32,183 bases of DNA, from NCBI GenBank assembly GCA_945903305.1, contig CAMDOA010000031.1:1-32183 (forward strand). The letters run 5' to 3'. This document shows, piece after piece, positions 16,289 to 23,186 of the stretch (positions are counted from its first letter, which is position 1; every line of letters starts with the position of its first letter). This stretch comes from Chitinophaga pinensis. Lineage in GTDB: Bacteria > Bacteroidota > Bacteroidia > Chitinophagales > UBA10324. The notes beneath the pieces were generated by a model that was not told where the DNA came from, searched no databases, and saw only the letters and a list, made by a program, of their open reading frames with translations. A program made the position numbers and the translations under genes.

Positions 16289-17344
16289 TCACATTTTTCT
16301 TACACCGGCAAATTCGTTAATATTAAATGAGACGGACAGATTGCTTTGCCCCCCGGAAATATTATATATGGAATACCCATAACCAAATTGAATTTTTTTA
16401 ATTGCCAGTTGAAATCCAAACGAAAAACCAGCCATGCTTTTGCGAATATCAAAGGCAAGCTCGTTTCGACGCTGATGATTGTATCCAATATTTATTCTTA
16501 AAACTTTGCCAGCATCTATTTGCAATCCCAGGTTCGCATGCCGGGCCAGCTTATCGAAAGTATATTTCTTTTCTTTCACAACAGAAGAATCAATAATCAA
16601 TTGTTGTTGTGTTTCCGCTTTGGGATACCGGATATCAAATTGGTGTAAATCGTGCAGATTCAAATACAAAGTGAACGGTGTATGAATTAATTTTTTACCA
16701 ATGCCTGCCTGCAAATCAAACGGTAGATTACTGGCTGAGGTTTCTGTAAAATCATTTATAACCACCCCGGCATTCTTTAAAGCAATTCCAATAGTAATTC
16801 CCTTTGCGGTATCCTCAAAAATTAATCCTGCATCCATTGCAATACCGGTAGCTTTATAATCTTCAATTACCGAATGAACATATTTTACTGATGCGCCATA
16901 ATTAATATGATCAGTCAGCCCGTTTGAATAACCCGCTGTTAATGAAAAATCTTTTCCATAAAAAGTTTCCCCTAAGTCATATCCATTCTCGTCGGTATTT
17001 TCAAAAACCCCGTAATCAAGAAACTGAATTCCCAACCCAAAATTTCCAATGTTTTTAAATGTATGAGAAAAGCCTGCAACTGAGTTTTGAATTTTTCCGG
17101 AGAGTGGTGTGTAGTTGAAAAAGAAACTATTATTATTTCTTGCATCTAAAGTTGCTGGGTTCTGAAAAAAATTTGCGCTCTCTTTATTCCAGGTAGCCTG
17201 GTCAATTCCGCCTAATGACGCAACTTGCGAAGAGGTTGGAAATGTTAATGATAAAAAAGTTTGTTGCCCGGCGTTTTGAGCATGAAGATGATGCTCATTA
17301 AGAACAAAAAATAAAATTACAAATCTGAAAACATAACGATTCAT
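16289..17344 (-). CDS. porQ: Type IX secretion system protein PorQ
   Basis: An outer-membrane beta-barrel of about 351 residues with a signal peptide ending near LHAQ-NA (residue 23). The mature start GQQTFLSLTFPTSSQVASLG followed by a FFQNPATLD motif is characteristic of PorQ, which belongs with PorV to the FadL/PorP-like barrels. In Porphyromonas and Flavobacterium work PorQ partners PorZ in the attachment complex that fixes T9SS cargo at the surface. Regular alternating strands (FGLGIQFLDYGVF, INYGASVKYVHSV, FSFGFQLAIKKIQFGYGY) continue to the C-terminus. The ATG at 17344 is chosen over the TTG one codon upstream. Its neighbour on the same strand is a T9SS cargo gene. Confidence 0.87.
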   Translation of the reverse strand: MNRYVFRFVILFFVLNEHHLHAQNAGQQTFLSLTFPTSSQVASLGGIDQATWNKESANFFQNPATLDARNNNSFFFNYTPLSGKIQNSVAGFSHTFKNIGNFGLGIQFLDYGVFENTDENGYDLGETFYGKDFSLTAGYSNGLTDHINYGASVKYVHSVIEDYKATGIAMDAGLIFEDTAKGITIGIALKNAGVVINDFTETSASNLPFDLQAGIGKKLIHTPFTLYLNLHDLHQFDIRYPKAETQQQLIIDSSVVKEKKYTFDKLARHANLGLQIDAGKVLRINIGYNHQRRNELAFDIRKSMAGFSFGFQLAIKKIQFGYGYSIYNISGGQSNLSVSFNINEFAGVRKM

Positions 17345-17490
17345 CAAAAATTAGATTTTAAGAGCTTGATTAATCAATCATAAATTAGAATGCGGGTAAA
17401 AATCGGAAATGAAACGATAGCGTTTCAATTTTATTTTATGAATAGTTGAAAGGTTGTGAGTAAAATCATTTCATCATTGAATTGGAATTA

Positions 17491-17498
17491 TACTTTTG
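17491..17498 (+). promoter_or_regulatory. Candidate -7 element (TANNTTTG) of mdh
   Basis: TACTTTTG is a full consensus match 21 bases upstream of the ATG at 17520. It overlaps the longer open frame that begins at 17496, so it argues that the longer form is not made. Confidence 0.5.
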
Positions 17499-17519
17499 CG
17501 TGCATTAAAAAATAAAAAA

Positions 17520-18461
17520 ATGAAAGTAACAGTAATAGGCGCAGGAAATGTTGGTGCAACATGCGCAAATGTTATCGCTCATGGCGACTATGCAAGTGAA
17601 GTAATTTTACTTGACATAAAAGAAGGAATAGCGGAAGGCAAGGCGCTCGACATTTGGCAAACTGCGCCTATTAATGTGTATAACACACGAGTAATTGGTG
17701 TTACAAATGATTATGCGCGAACTGCAAATTCTGATGTGGTGGTAATTACTTCCGGACTGCCGCGCAAACCCGGAATGAGCCGCGATGATTTGATTTCGAC
17801 CAACGCCGGAATTGTGCGTGGTGTAACCGAAAACATTATGAAGCATTCGCCAAATACCATTGTAATAGTTGTAAGTAATCCGTTGGATGTTATGACTTAT
17901 TGCGCATTTCTTACTGCTAAAATTGATTCGAAAAAAGTTTTTGGTATGGCGGGAATTTTAGATACTGCTCGATACAAAGCATTCTTAGCAGAAGCATTAA
18001 ACTGTTCCCCTAAAGATATTCAGGCAGTATTGATGGGTGGTCATGGCGATACAATGGTTCCACTTCCTCGTTATACTACTGTGAGTGGAATTCCGGTTAC
18101 CGAATTAATTGATAAAGAAAAACTGAATGCCATTATTGAACGCACGAAAAAAGGCGGTGGCGAATTAGTAAACCTCATGGGAACAAGTGCATGGTATGCG
18201 CCCGGTGCCGCAGCTGCACAAATGGTTGAAGCCATTGCGAAAAATGAAAACAGAATTTATCCGTGTTGCGTTTGGTTGCAGGGAGAATATGGGTTGAAAG
18301 ATGTGTACCTCGGAGTTCCTGTTAAGTTAGGCAAAAATGGTATTGAAAAAATTATTGAACTGAAATTAAATACAGAAGAAGAAAAATTATTGATTGATTC
18401 GGCTGCGGCTGTTAAAGAGGTAATGTCGGTACTGGATAAAATGTCTGTACCGTCTAATTAA
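17520..18461 (+). CDS. mdh: Malate dehydrogenase (LDH-like type)
   Basis: A 313-residue cytosolic NAD-dependent malate dehydrogenase of the LDH-like group that oxidises malate to oxaloacetate in the TCA cycle. Visible are the Rossmann motif VIGAGNVGATCA (5-16), Asp32 at the end of strand 2 (NAD preference), the substrate loop GLPRKPGMSRDDL with Arg82 and Arg88 (malate rather than lactate specificity), Asn120 in VSNPLDV, Asp148 and Arg151 in GILDTARY, and catalytic His175 in GGHGDTMVP. The ATG at 17520 is used because the protein then begins directly with the Rossmann strand MKVTVIG, and a promoter element lies just upstream. A long hairpin terminator with an inner palindrome follows the stop. 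Confidence 0.95.
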   Translation: MKVTVIGAGNVGATCANVIAHGDYASEVILLDIKEGIAEGKALDIWQTAPINVYNTRVIGVTNDYARTANSDVVVITSGLPRKPGMSRDDLISTNAGIVRGVTENIMKHSPNTIVIVVSNPLDVMTYCAFLTAKIDSKKVFGMAGILDTARYKAFLAEALNCSPKDIQAVLMGGHGDTMVPLPRYTTVSGIPVTELIDKEKLNAIIERTKKGGGELVNLMGTSAWYAPGAAAAQMVEAIAKNENRIYPCCVWLQGEYGLKDVYLGVPVKLGKNGIEKIIELKLNTEEEKLLIDSAAAVKEVMSVLDKMSVPSN

Positions 18462-18478
18462 TTTTTTCTAAAAGATTG

Positions 18479-18548
18479 TTATCCGTTGATTGCCTGCCTG
18501 CCGCAGGCAGGGTTTCAAAAACACCCGGCTAATCAACGGATAATTTTT
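18479..18548 (+). terminator. Terminator of mdh with an extended, palindrome-bearing loop
   Basis: TTATCCGTTGATT (18479-18491) pairs perfectly over 13 bases with AATCAACGGATAA (18531-18543), followed by five T. The loop is 39 bases instead of the usual few, and it carries a second, GC-rich palindrome (18493-18511). The outer stem plus T-run fits an intrinsic terminator. Confidence 0.7.
18493..18511. repeat. GC-rich palindrome, 9-base arms with 1-base centre
   Basis: CCTGCCTGC (18493-18501) and GCAGGCAGG (18503-18511) are exact reverse complements around one C. Its base composition is far above the AT-rich surroundings. It lies inside the loop of the mdh terminator. No second copy is seen in this window, so calling it a dispersed element is an inference. 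Confidence 0.65.
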
Positions 18549-18606
18549 GCAGAAAAGAGTTGCTACAAATAACATATAACAAATCAACCAATAACCTCAC
18601 CCAACC

Positions 18607-19035
18607 ATGGCACGATACAAAATTGATATTGAAATTATGTCGATTCAGGATTATGGAATTCATTGTTTTATTCCGGCAAAAGTTAACGGCATTTATGCCC
18701 GATTTTTAATTGACACAGGCGCCTCAAAAACAGTTTTTGACAAAACTTTTATTAACAATCACTTGCAGGAACTTTATACTAAAAAATCAGAGCAGCTAAC
18801 TACCGGACTTGGAAGCAACTCCATTGAAAGTGAAGAAGCCATTATTCCGTTTTTAAAAATCGGCAAGCTTAAAATAAAAAATTATCACGCGCACATACTT
18901 GACCTTTCGCAGGTAAATGAAACTTACCGGCAAGTGGAAATGCCGGCAATTGATGGAGTGATTGGTTGCGATTTATTATTAGCACATCAGGCAGTGCTTA
19001 ATTTTAAAAAGAAAATTCTGGTGTTAACTCAGTAA
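18607..19035 (+). CDS. Retropepsin-like aspartic protease family protein
   Basis: A 142-residue protein with the retropepsin active-site triplet in FLIDTGASKTVFD (Asp36-Thr-Gly-Ala), and the second hydrophobic-Gly motif of the fold in AIDGVIGCDLLL (about 119-130). Such single-domain proteins work as homodimers, each chain giving one catalytic Asp. There is no signal peptide, so it would be cytosolic, although the natural substrates of these small bacterial relatives are unknown. The ATG at 18607 is the only reasonable start. It sits between the mdh terminator and the haem lipoprotein gene (59-base gap). Protease activity is inferred from the DTGA motif only. Confidence 0.82.
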   Translation: MARYKIDIEIMSIQDYGIHCFIPAKVNGIYARFLIDTGASKTVFDKTFINNHLQELYTKKSEQLTTGLGSNSIESEEAIIPFLKIGKLKIKNYHAHILDLSQVNETYRQVEMPAIDGVIGCDLLLAHQAVLNFKKKILVLTQ

Positions 19036-19094
19036 TTCAGATAGCTGAAATGATTATTTGAAATGATATAAATTGCAAGTTCTAAAACAAAAAT

Positions 19095-20555
19095 GTGAAT
19101 CGATTTATTTTTTGTTGTTATCTGATTTCAGTTGCCCTGATTTTCTCTTGTAAAAAAGATGCTTCAACCACAGAATTAAAAGGGTACCCCGGAGAAGTTG
19201 GCGAAATAATTATTAACAAATGCGCCACATCAGGTTGCCATGTAGCAGAAAGTAAAACAGCTGCCGGCGGTTTAACATTAACAACCTGGAATAATTTATT
19301 GGAAGGTGGAAGCGGCGGAGCGGTGGTTATTCCATTTCGACCGGACTATAGTTCGCTTTGCTACTATATAAATACTTATACCGCATTAGGCATTAAATTA
19401 AATCCAACCATGCCATTAAATGGATCACCATTATCATTTAATGAAGTCAGTATTCTTAAAACCTGGATTAATAATGGAGCACCCAATGTAGATGGAAAAA
19501 TTGCCTTTTCTGATGATGAAAAAAGAGCTAAATTTTATGTAACCAATCAAGGTTGCGATGTGGTGACAGTCTTTGATACAAAATCGAAATTGGCCATGCG
19601 ATACATTGATGTCGGGTTATCAGAAAATATTGAAACTCCGCATAACATTAAAGTTTCACCCGATGGAAAATACTGGTATGTAATATTTGCAGCAGGAAAT
19701 GTGATTCAAAAATTCAGTACTGCCAATGATTCATATATAGGTGCTATTGATATCACACAAGGAAGCTGGAACACCTTTGTAATTTCGAACGATGGAAAAT
19801 TTGCCTACATAGTTGATTTTGCATTTACCGGTCGCATTGCTTATGTTGATTTAGAAAATCTGCAACTGATAAAAATTATTTCTGCCGGAAATATTTTTAC
19901 AACCCCGCATGGAATTGCTGCTACTGATGATTTTAAAACTGTGTACATTACCAATCAATACGGTAATTATATTTATAAATTCAATTTGGCGAATCTTCTT
20001 TTACCGGAGTTGGAAAGAATAGTGATTGTTCCCGGCCAGTCATTATCCGATGTTCATGGATTGTATGATCCTCATCAGATTTCTATGAGTCCAGATGGTG
20101 CAAGGTATTTTGTTTCGTGCCAGTCATCCAATGAAATTCGTGTTTTTCAGCAGAACAACGATTCGTTATTGGCCATTATTAATGTGGGTGAATTTCCGCT
20201 CGAATTTACTTTTTCAAAAAAGCAGAATTATTTATTTGTTGCCTGCGAAAATGATATCAGTCAAAATAATTTTAAAGGTTCGGTGCATGTTATTGATTAC
20301 AATACTTATCAAATTGTAAAAGTGCTGAACGAAAATTTATTTGAACCACATGGTATTGCGGTTGATGAAAAAAATAATTTGTTGATTATTGCCAGCAGAA
20401 ATATCAGTCCGAACGGACCGGCGCCTCATCATACTTCAGTTTGCGGCGGAAGAAACGGATATATCCGACTCGTTAATTTATCTACACTTGAATTTATTAA
20501 AAATTACCGATGCGAAGTAAGTAATGATCCTTACCAGGTGGCTGTAAGAAATTAA
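19095..20555 (+). CDS. Lipoprotein with CX4CH cytochrome-c-like domain and YVTN-type beta-propeller
   Basis: A 486-residue exported lipoprotein. The signal peptide ends in LIFSCKKD, with Cys19 as the lipidated residue. Residues about 30-132 look like a small c-type cytochrome: INKCATSGCHV gives Cys43, Cys48 and His49 spaced CX4CH rather than CX2CH, and TMPLNG offers Met106 as the distal ligand, followed by LKTWINNGAPN, a typical closing helix. Residues about 140-486 are a seven-bladed-propeller-like array of KYYVTN-type blades (AKFYVTNQGCDVVTVFD, IKVSPDGKYWYVIF, KTVYITNQYGNYIYKF, FVSCQSSNEIRVF). I infer an envelope electron-transfer or ligand-binding role. The start is GTG at 19095; the overlapping ATG one base earlier is followed by a stop. 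Confidence 0.8.
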   Translation: MNRFIFCCYLISVALIFSCKKDASTTELKGYPGEVGEIIINKCATSGCHVAESKTAAGGLTLTTWNNLLEGGSGGAVVIPFRPDYSSLCYYINTYTALGIKLNPTMPLNGSPLSFNEVSILKTWINNGAPNVDGKIAFSDDEKRAKFYVTNQGCDVVTVFDTKSKLAMRYIDVGLSENIETPHNIKVSPDGKYWYVIFAAGNVIQKFSTANDSYIGAIDITQGSWNTFVISNDGKFAYIVDFAFTGRIAYVDLENLQLIKIISAGNIFTTPHGIAATDDFKTVYITNQYGNYIYKFNLANLLLPELERIVIVPGQSLSDVHGLYDPHQISMSPDGARYFVSCQSSNEIRVFQQNNDSLLAIINVGEFPLEFTFSKKQNYLFVACENDISQNNFKGSVHVIDYNTYQIVKVLNENLFEPHGIAVDEKNNLLIIASRNISPNGPAPHHTSVCGGRNGYIRLVNLSTLEFIKNYRCEVSNDPYQVAVRN

Positions 20556-20594
20556 TTTTTACTTGATTCCGATATTATTTTTCAATGGAATGTT

Positions 20595-21257
20595 TTATTC
20601 CGGCATCCTCTCCTTTCGCCCTAAAAATTTTGGTTGTGTAGAAAACACTTTCACATCGAGGAAAGCAGCAACCCGTGCAAAATATTCTCTGATAAAAGTT
20701 TTCGGACTGTTATTGAAAGAAACATTTTCGGCATTAAATCCAATGGCATTTAAATTAAAATACTTCGACAAAAATATGGCTCTTGTATTATGAAATTGCT
20801 GACTGATGATAATCACACTATCCTGACCGAAAACTTTTTTTGCTCTCACAACAGCATCCAAAGTTCTGAATCCCGCATAATCGAGAAATAAAACACTGTC
20901 GGGAATTCCAAGTGCTACTAAATCTTTTTTCATGGTTTGTGGCTCGTTGTAACTCATGGTTGCATTGTCGCCACTTAAAATAAATTGATGAACTTTTCCG
21001 GCATTATATAATTGCGATGCTGCATTCATTCTGTTTTTATAAAACAAATTCTGTTTTCCTTTTGAAACATACTTACTGGTGCCAAGCACCAATGCCGTTT
21101 TTCTGAAAGGAATGTCATTCAAATTATCATACAACAAACATGAGGCAGATTTTATCACATATAAATTTATAGCAAGGGCTGTTGTTAGAATAAAAAGCAT
21201 CGTAACACATAACCATAAAAAATATTTTTTTCTGAATTTTTTAATGTGATTCATCAT
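20595..21257 (-). CDS. SanA/YdcF-like DUF218 membrane protein
   Basis: A 220-residue protein with one N-terminal membrane segment (about 12-34, FLWLCVTMLFILTTALAINL) and a DUF218 domain outside the membrane. Family landmarks are TALVLGTSKYVSKGKQNLFY, HQFILSGDNATMSYNEPQTM, LVALGIPDSVLFLDYAGFRT and IIISQQFHNTRAIFL. SanA of enteric bacteria helps exclude vancomycin at high temperature and is linked to envelope integrity; the biochemical activity of DUF218 is not settled. ATG at 21257, or 21254 one codon in. It is divergent from the sirtuin gene with only 31 bases between the starts, so the two promoters must overlap. Confidence 0.85.
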   Translation of the reverse strand: MMNHIKKFRKKYFLWLCVTMLFILTTALAINLYVIKSASCLLYDNLNDIPFRKTALVLGTSKYVSKGKQNLFYKNRMNAASQLYNAGKVHQFILSGDNATMSYNEPQTMKKDLVALGIPDSVLFLDYAGFRTLDAVVRAKKVFGQDSVIIISQQFHNTRAIFLSKYFNLNAIGFNAENVSFNNSPKTFIREYFARVAAFLDVKVFSTQPKFLGRKERMPE

Positions 21258-21288
21258 ATCACTGCATATTTACAAAAGAAAATATTAG

Positions 21289-21981
21289 ATGATCAGAAAA
21301 AAAATAGTTGTGCTAACAGGTGCAGGTGTAAGTGCTGAAAGCGGCCTTCGAACTTTCCGTGATAGTGATGGTTTGTGGGAAGAACATCGAATTGAAGATG
21401 TGGCATCGCCGTTAGGATGGAAAAGAAACCAGCAACTGGTTCTTGATTTTTATAATCAACGGCGGAGAGATGTGTTGAAAGCAAAACCAAATGCGGCGCA
21501 TTTTGCCATTGCGCAATTGGAAGAAAAATTTGATGTAGTTGTAGTCACTCAGAATATTGACAACCTTCATGAACGCGCAAGTTCCACCAAAGTCATTCAC
21601 TTGCATGGCGAAATTTTTAAATCACGAAGCACTGTTGATTATAAATTGATTTATAAATGCGAAGGCGATATTCTCATTGGAGACAAATGTGAAAAAGGTT
21701 CGCAGTTGCGGCCATTTATTGTTTGGTTTAACGAAGCAGTTCCGATGATTGAAGTTGCAGCCAAAGAAGTTTCTTCGGCTGAACTATTTATTATCGTTGG
21801 CACTTCGTTACAGGTTTATCCTGCTGCAGGTTTAATAAACTATGTGCATGCTACGGTTCCGAAATTTTTAATTGACCCGAAAGCACCCGATGTAAGTTTT
21901 GTACGAAACATAACCTGCATTGCAAAAAAAGCAAGCGAAGGAATGAGTGAACTAACCGACATACTTTTAAAAAAATATTAA
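21289..21981 (+). CDS. cobB: NAD-dependent protein deacylase (sirtuin, CobB-like) with reduced zinc site
   Basis: A 230-residue cytosolic sirtuin that removes acyl groups from lysine using NAD, giving nicotinamide and acyl-ADP-ribose. Visible: GAGVSAESGLRTFRD (11-25), Tyr55 and Arg58 in FYNQRRR (the YxxR pair typical of class III sirtuins, which prefer succinyl-lysine), TQNIDNLHERA (88-98), catalytic His106 in HLHGEIF, and IVGTSLQVYPAAG. The region that normally holds four zinc cysteines retains only Cys124 and Cys134, and GDKCEKGSQLRPFIVWFNE follows. Bacteroidota homologues often show this reduced zinc region, so I take it as a natural variant. The NUDIX gene starts 3 bases after its stop, which points to translational coupling. 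Confidence 0.9.
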   Translation: MIRKKIVVLTGAGVSAESGLRTFRDSDGLWEEHRIEDVASPLGWKRNQQLVLDFYNQRRRDVLKAKPNAAHFAIAQLEEKFDVVVVTQNIDNLHERASSTKVIHLHGEIFKSRSTVDYKLIYKCEGDILIGDKCEKGSQLRPFIVWFNEAVPMIEVAAKEVSSAELFIIVGTSLQVYPAAGLINYVHATVPKFLIDPKAPDVSFVRNITCIAKKASEGMSELTDILLKKY

Positions 21982-21984
21982 TTG

Positions 21985-22545
21985 ATGAATGACTTAGAAA
22001 AAAATCCGTGGACAATACTTGCGGAAAAAAAGGTTTACAATAATCCGTGGATTGAATTAACGGAATATGATGTATTGAATCCGTCGGGTGGAAAAGGAAT
22101 TTACAGCGTGGTTCATTTTCATAATTATGCAATTGGTATTCTTCCGTTAGATGAGGAGAATAATACCTGGTTGGTTGGTCAATATCGTTTTCCACTAAAT
22201 CAATACAGTTGGGAAATTCCGGAGGGCGGTGGAAATAAAAATCTGTCGCCACTTGAATCGGCAAAAAGAGAACTACTGGAAGAAACAGGAATAGAAGCAA
22301 AGGAATGGATCCCGTTAATAGAAACACATTTAAGCAACAGCGCCACTGATGAGTTTGCAATTATTTATATAGCCAGAAATTTATCTTTTCAAAATTCAAA
22401 TCCTGAAGAAACAGAAGAATTACGAGTGAAAAAATTACCATTCGATGAAGTTTATAAAATGGTGATGAAAGGTGAAATAACTGATGGAATAACAATGCTC
22501 GCGGTTATGAAAGTTAAACTTTTAATACTGGAAGGAAAAATATAA
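21985..22545 (+). CDS. NUDIX hydrolase (ADP-ribose pyrophosphatase-like)
   Basis: A 186-residue cytosolic NUDIX protein from the ATG at 21985; a TTG one codon upstream is possible. The Nudix box is EGGGNKNLSPLESAKREL followed by LEETGIEA. It keeps the REUXEEXGU core with its metal-binding glutamates, but the first conserved Glu of G-x5-E is Leu. N-terminal WTILAEKKVYNNPWIELTEY and the GQYRFPLNQYSWEIPEGG stretch before the box are typical of ADP-ribose or nucleotide-sugar pyrophosphatases. The gene follows the sirtuin with a 3-base gap, so it may degrade the acyl-ADP-ribose that the sirtuin releases. That link is inference from position. Its stop lies 5 bases from the convergent asparaginase-like gene. 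Confidence 0.88.
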   Translation: MNDLEKNPWTILAEKKVYNNPWIELTEYDVLNPSGGKGIYSVVHFHNYAIGILPLDEENNTWLVGQYRFPLNQYSWEIPEGGGNKNLSPLESAKRELLEETGIEAKEWIPLIETHLSNSATDEFAIIYIARNLSFQNSNPEETEELRVKKLPFDEVYKMVMKGEITDGITMLAVMKVKLLILEGKI

Positions 22546-22550
22546 AACTG

Positions 22551-23039
22551 TTACCCTATTATTTCAAAAATGCCGGTGGCTCTGTTTTTACGAACATTAT
22601 TCCATGAAAAATATTTTCCGTTCATTGCTACATAAACACCAGTTGGTAGTGCCTGCACCAACGACAATGCACAACCCATGTTGAAGAATCCATCAGAACT
22701 TCCAAATTGATATGGGATCATCGCACCGGTAAGCACAATGGTTTTAGTAAGATTGGCTTCACCTAAAACTTTTGCCGTTACTTCCATCGTGTCGGTGCCG
22801 TGAGTAATCACAATCTGGTATTCAACACTTTCTCTGCACTTGTTCAATATTAATTCACGGTGCCTTTCATTCATTTCAAGACTGTCAATCATCATCAGCG
22901 TTTCCACATTCACTTCAAGCTGACTTCGTCCGCGGGATAATATTTCATTTAAGTGTGTGTCTTTAAAAAATAATTTTCCGTTTATCTCATCGTACTCCTT
23001 ATCAAATGTTCCACCTGTAACCAGAATTTTAATTGCCAT
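22551..23039 (-). CDS. Asparaginase N-terminal-domain protein (single-domain)
   Basis: A 162-residue protein matching only the N-terminal domain of L-asparaginases. The opening IKILVTGGTFDKEYDE carries the first active-site Thr (TGGT), and VITHGTDTMEVTAKVL carries the second Thr-Asp motif (HGTDT). AMIPYQFGSSDGFFN follows as in full-length enzymes. The C-terminal domain of about 150 residues is absent. The end is clean, GIFEII then Gly and stop, so this resembles the small asparaginase-domain family known in Bacteroidota and Proteobacteria rather than a broken gene. The ATG at 23039 (MAIKILVTGG) fits the family; the frame runs 16 codons further upstream without support. Activity on asparagine is uncertain. 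Confidence 0.85.
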   Translation of the reverse strand: MAIKILVTGGTFDKEYDEINGKLFFKDTHLNEILSRGRSQLEVNVETLMMIDSLEMNERHRELILNKCRESVEYQIVITHGTDTMEVTAKVLGEANLTKTIVLTGAMIPYQFGSSDGFFNMGCALSLVQALPTGVYVAMNGKYFSWNNVRKNRATGIFEIIG

Positions 23040-23159
23040 TACATTATTTTTTTGCGAATGTAATGGCTGAAATAATTTCTTGCCCAAACAGTTTTAACAA
23101 TTTATTTAATCCCGGAAATTCATAATGAGCAATTTACAATAACAGGAAAAGTTTTTGGT

Positions 23160-23167
23160 TATTTTTG
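23160..23167 (+). promoter_or_regulatory. Candidate -7 element (TANNTTTG) of the Calx-beta gene
   Basis: TATTTTTG matches the consensus 19 bases upstream of the ATG at 23187. T-rich surroundings make a chance match more likely than at the mdh site. Confidence 0.4.
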
Positions 23168-23186
23168 TAGCAAACAAAACACATCG

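Noticed and set aside
17496-17519. Longer start for malate dehydrogenase
   Set aside because: The extra eight residues precede the Rossmann strand, are Lys/Asn-rich, and overlap a consensus promoter element.
19036-19049. Small hairpin after the retropepsin-like gene (TTCAG/CTGAA)
   Set aside because: Five base pairs without a T-run; likely chance.
22551-23039. Asparaginase pseudogene
   Set aside because: The reading frame is intact with both active-site motifs and a clean end; short one-domain members are a known family.
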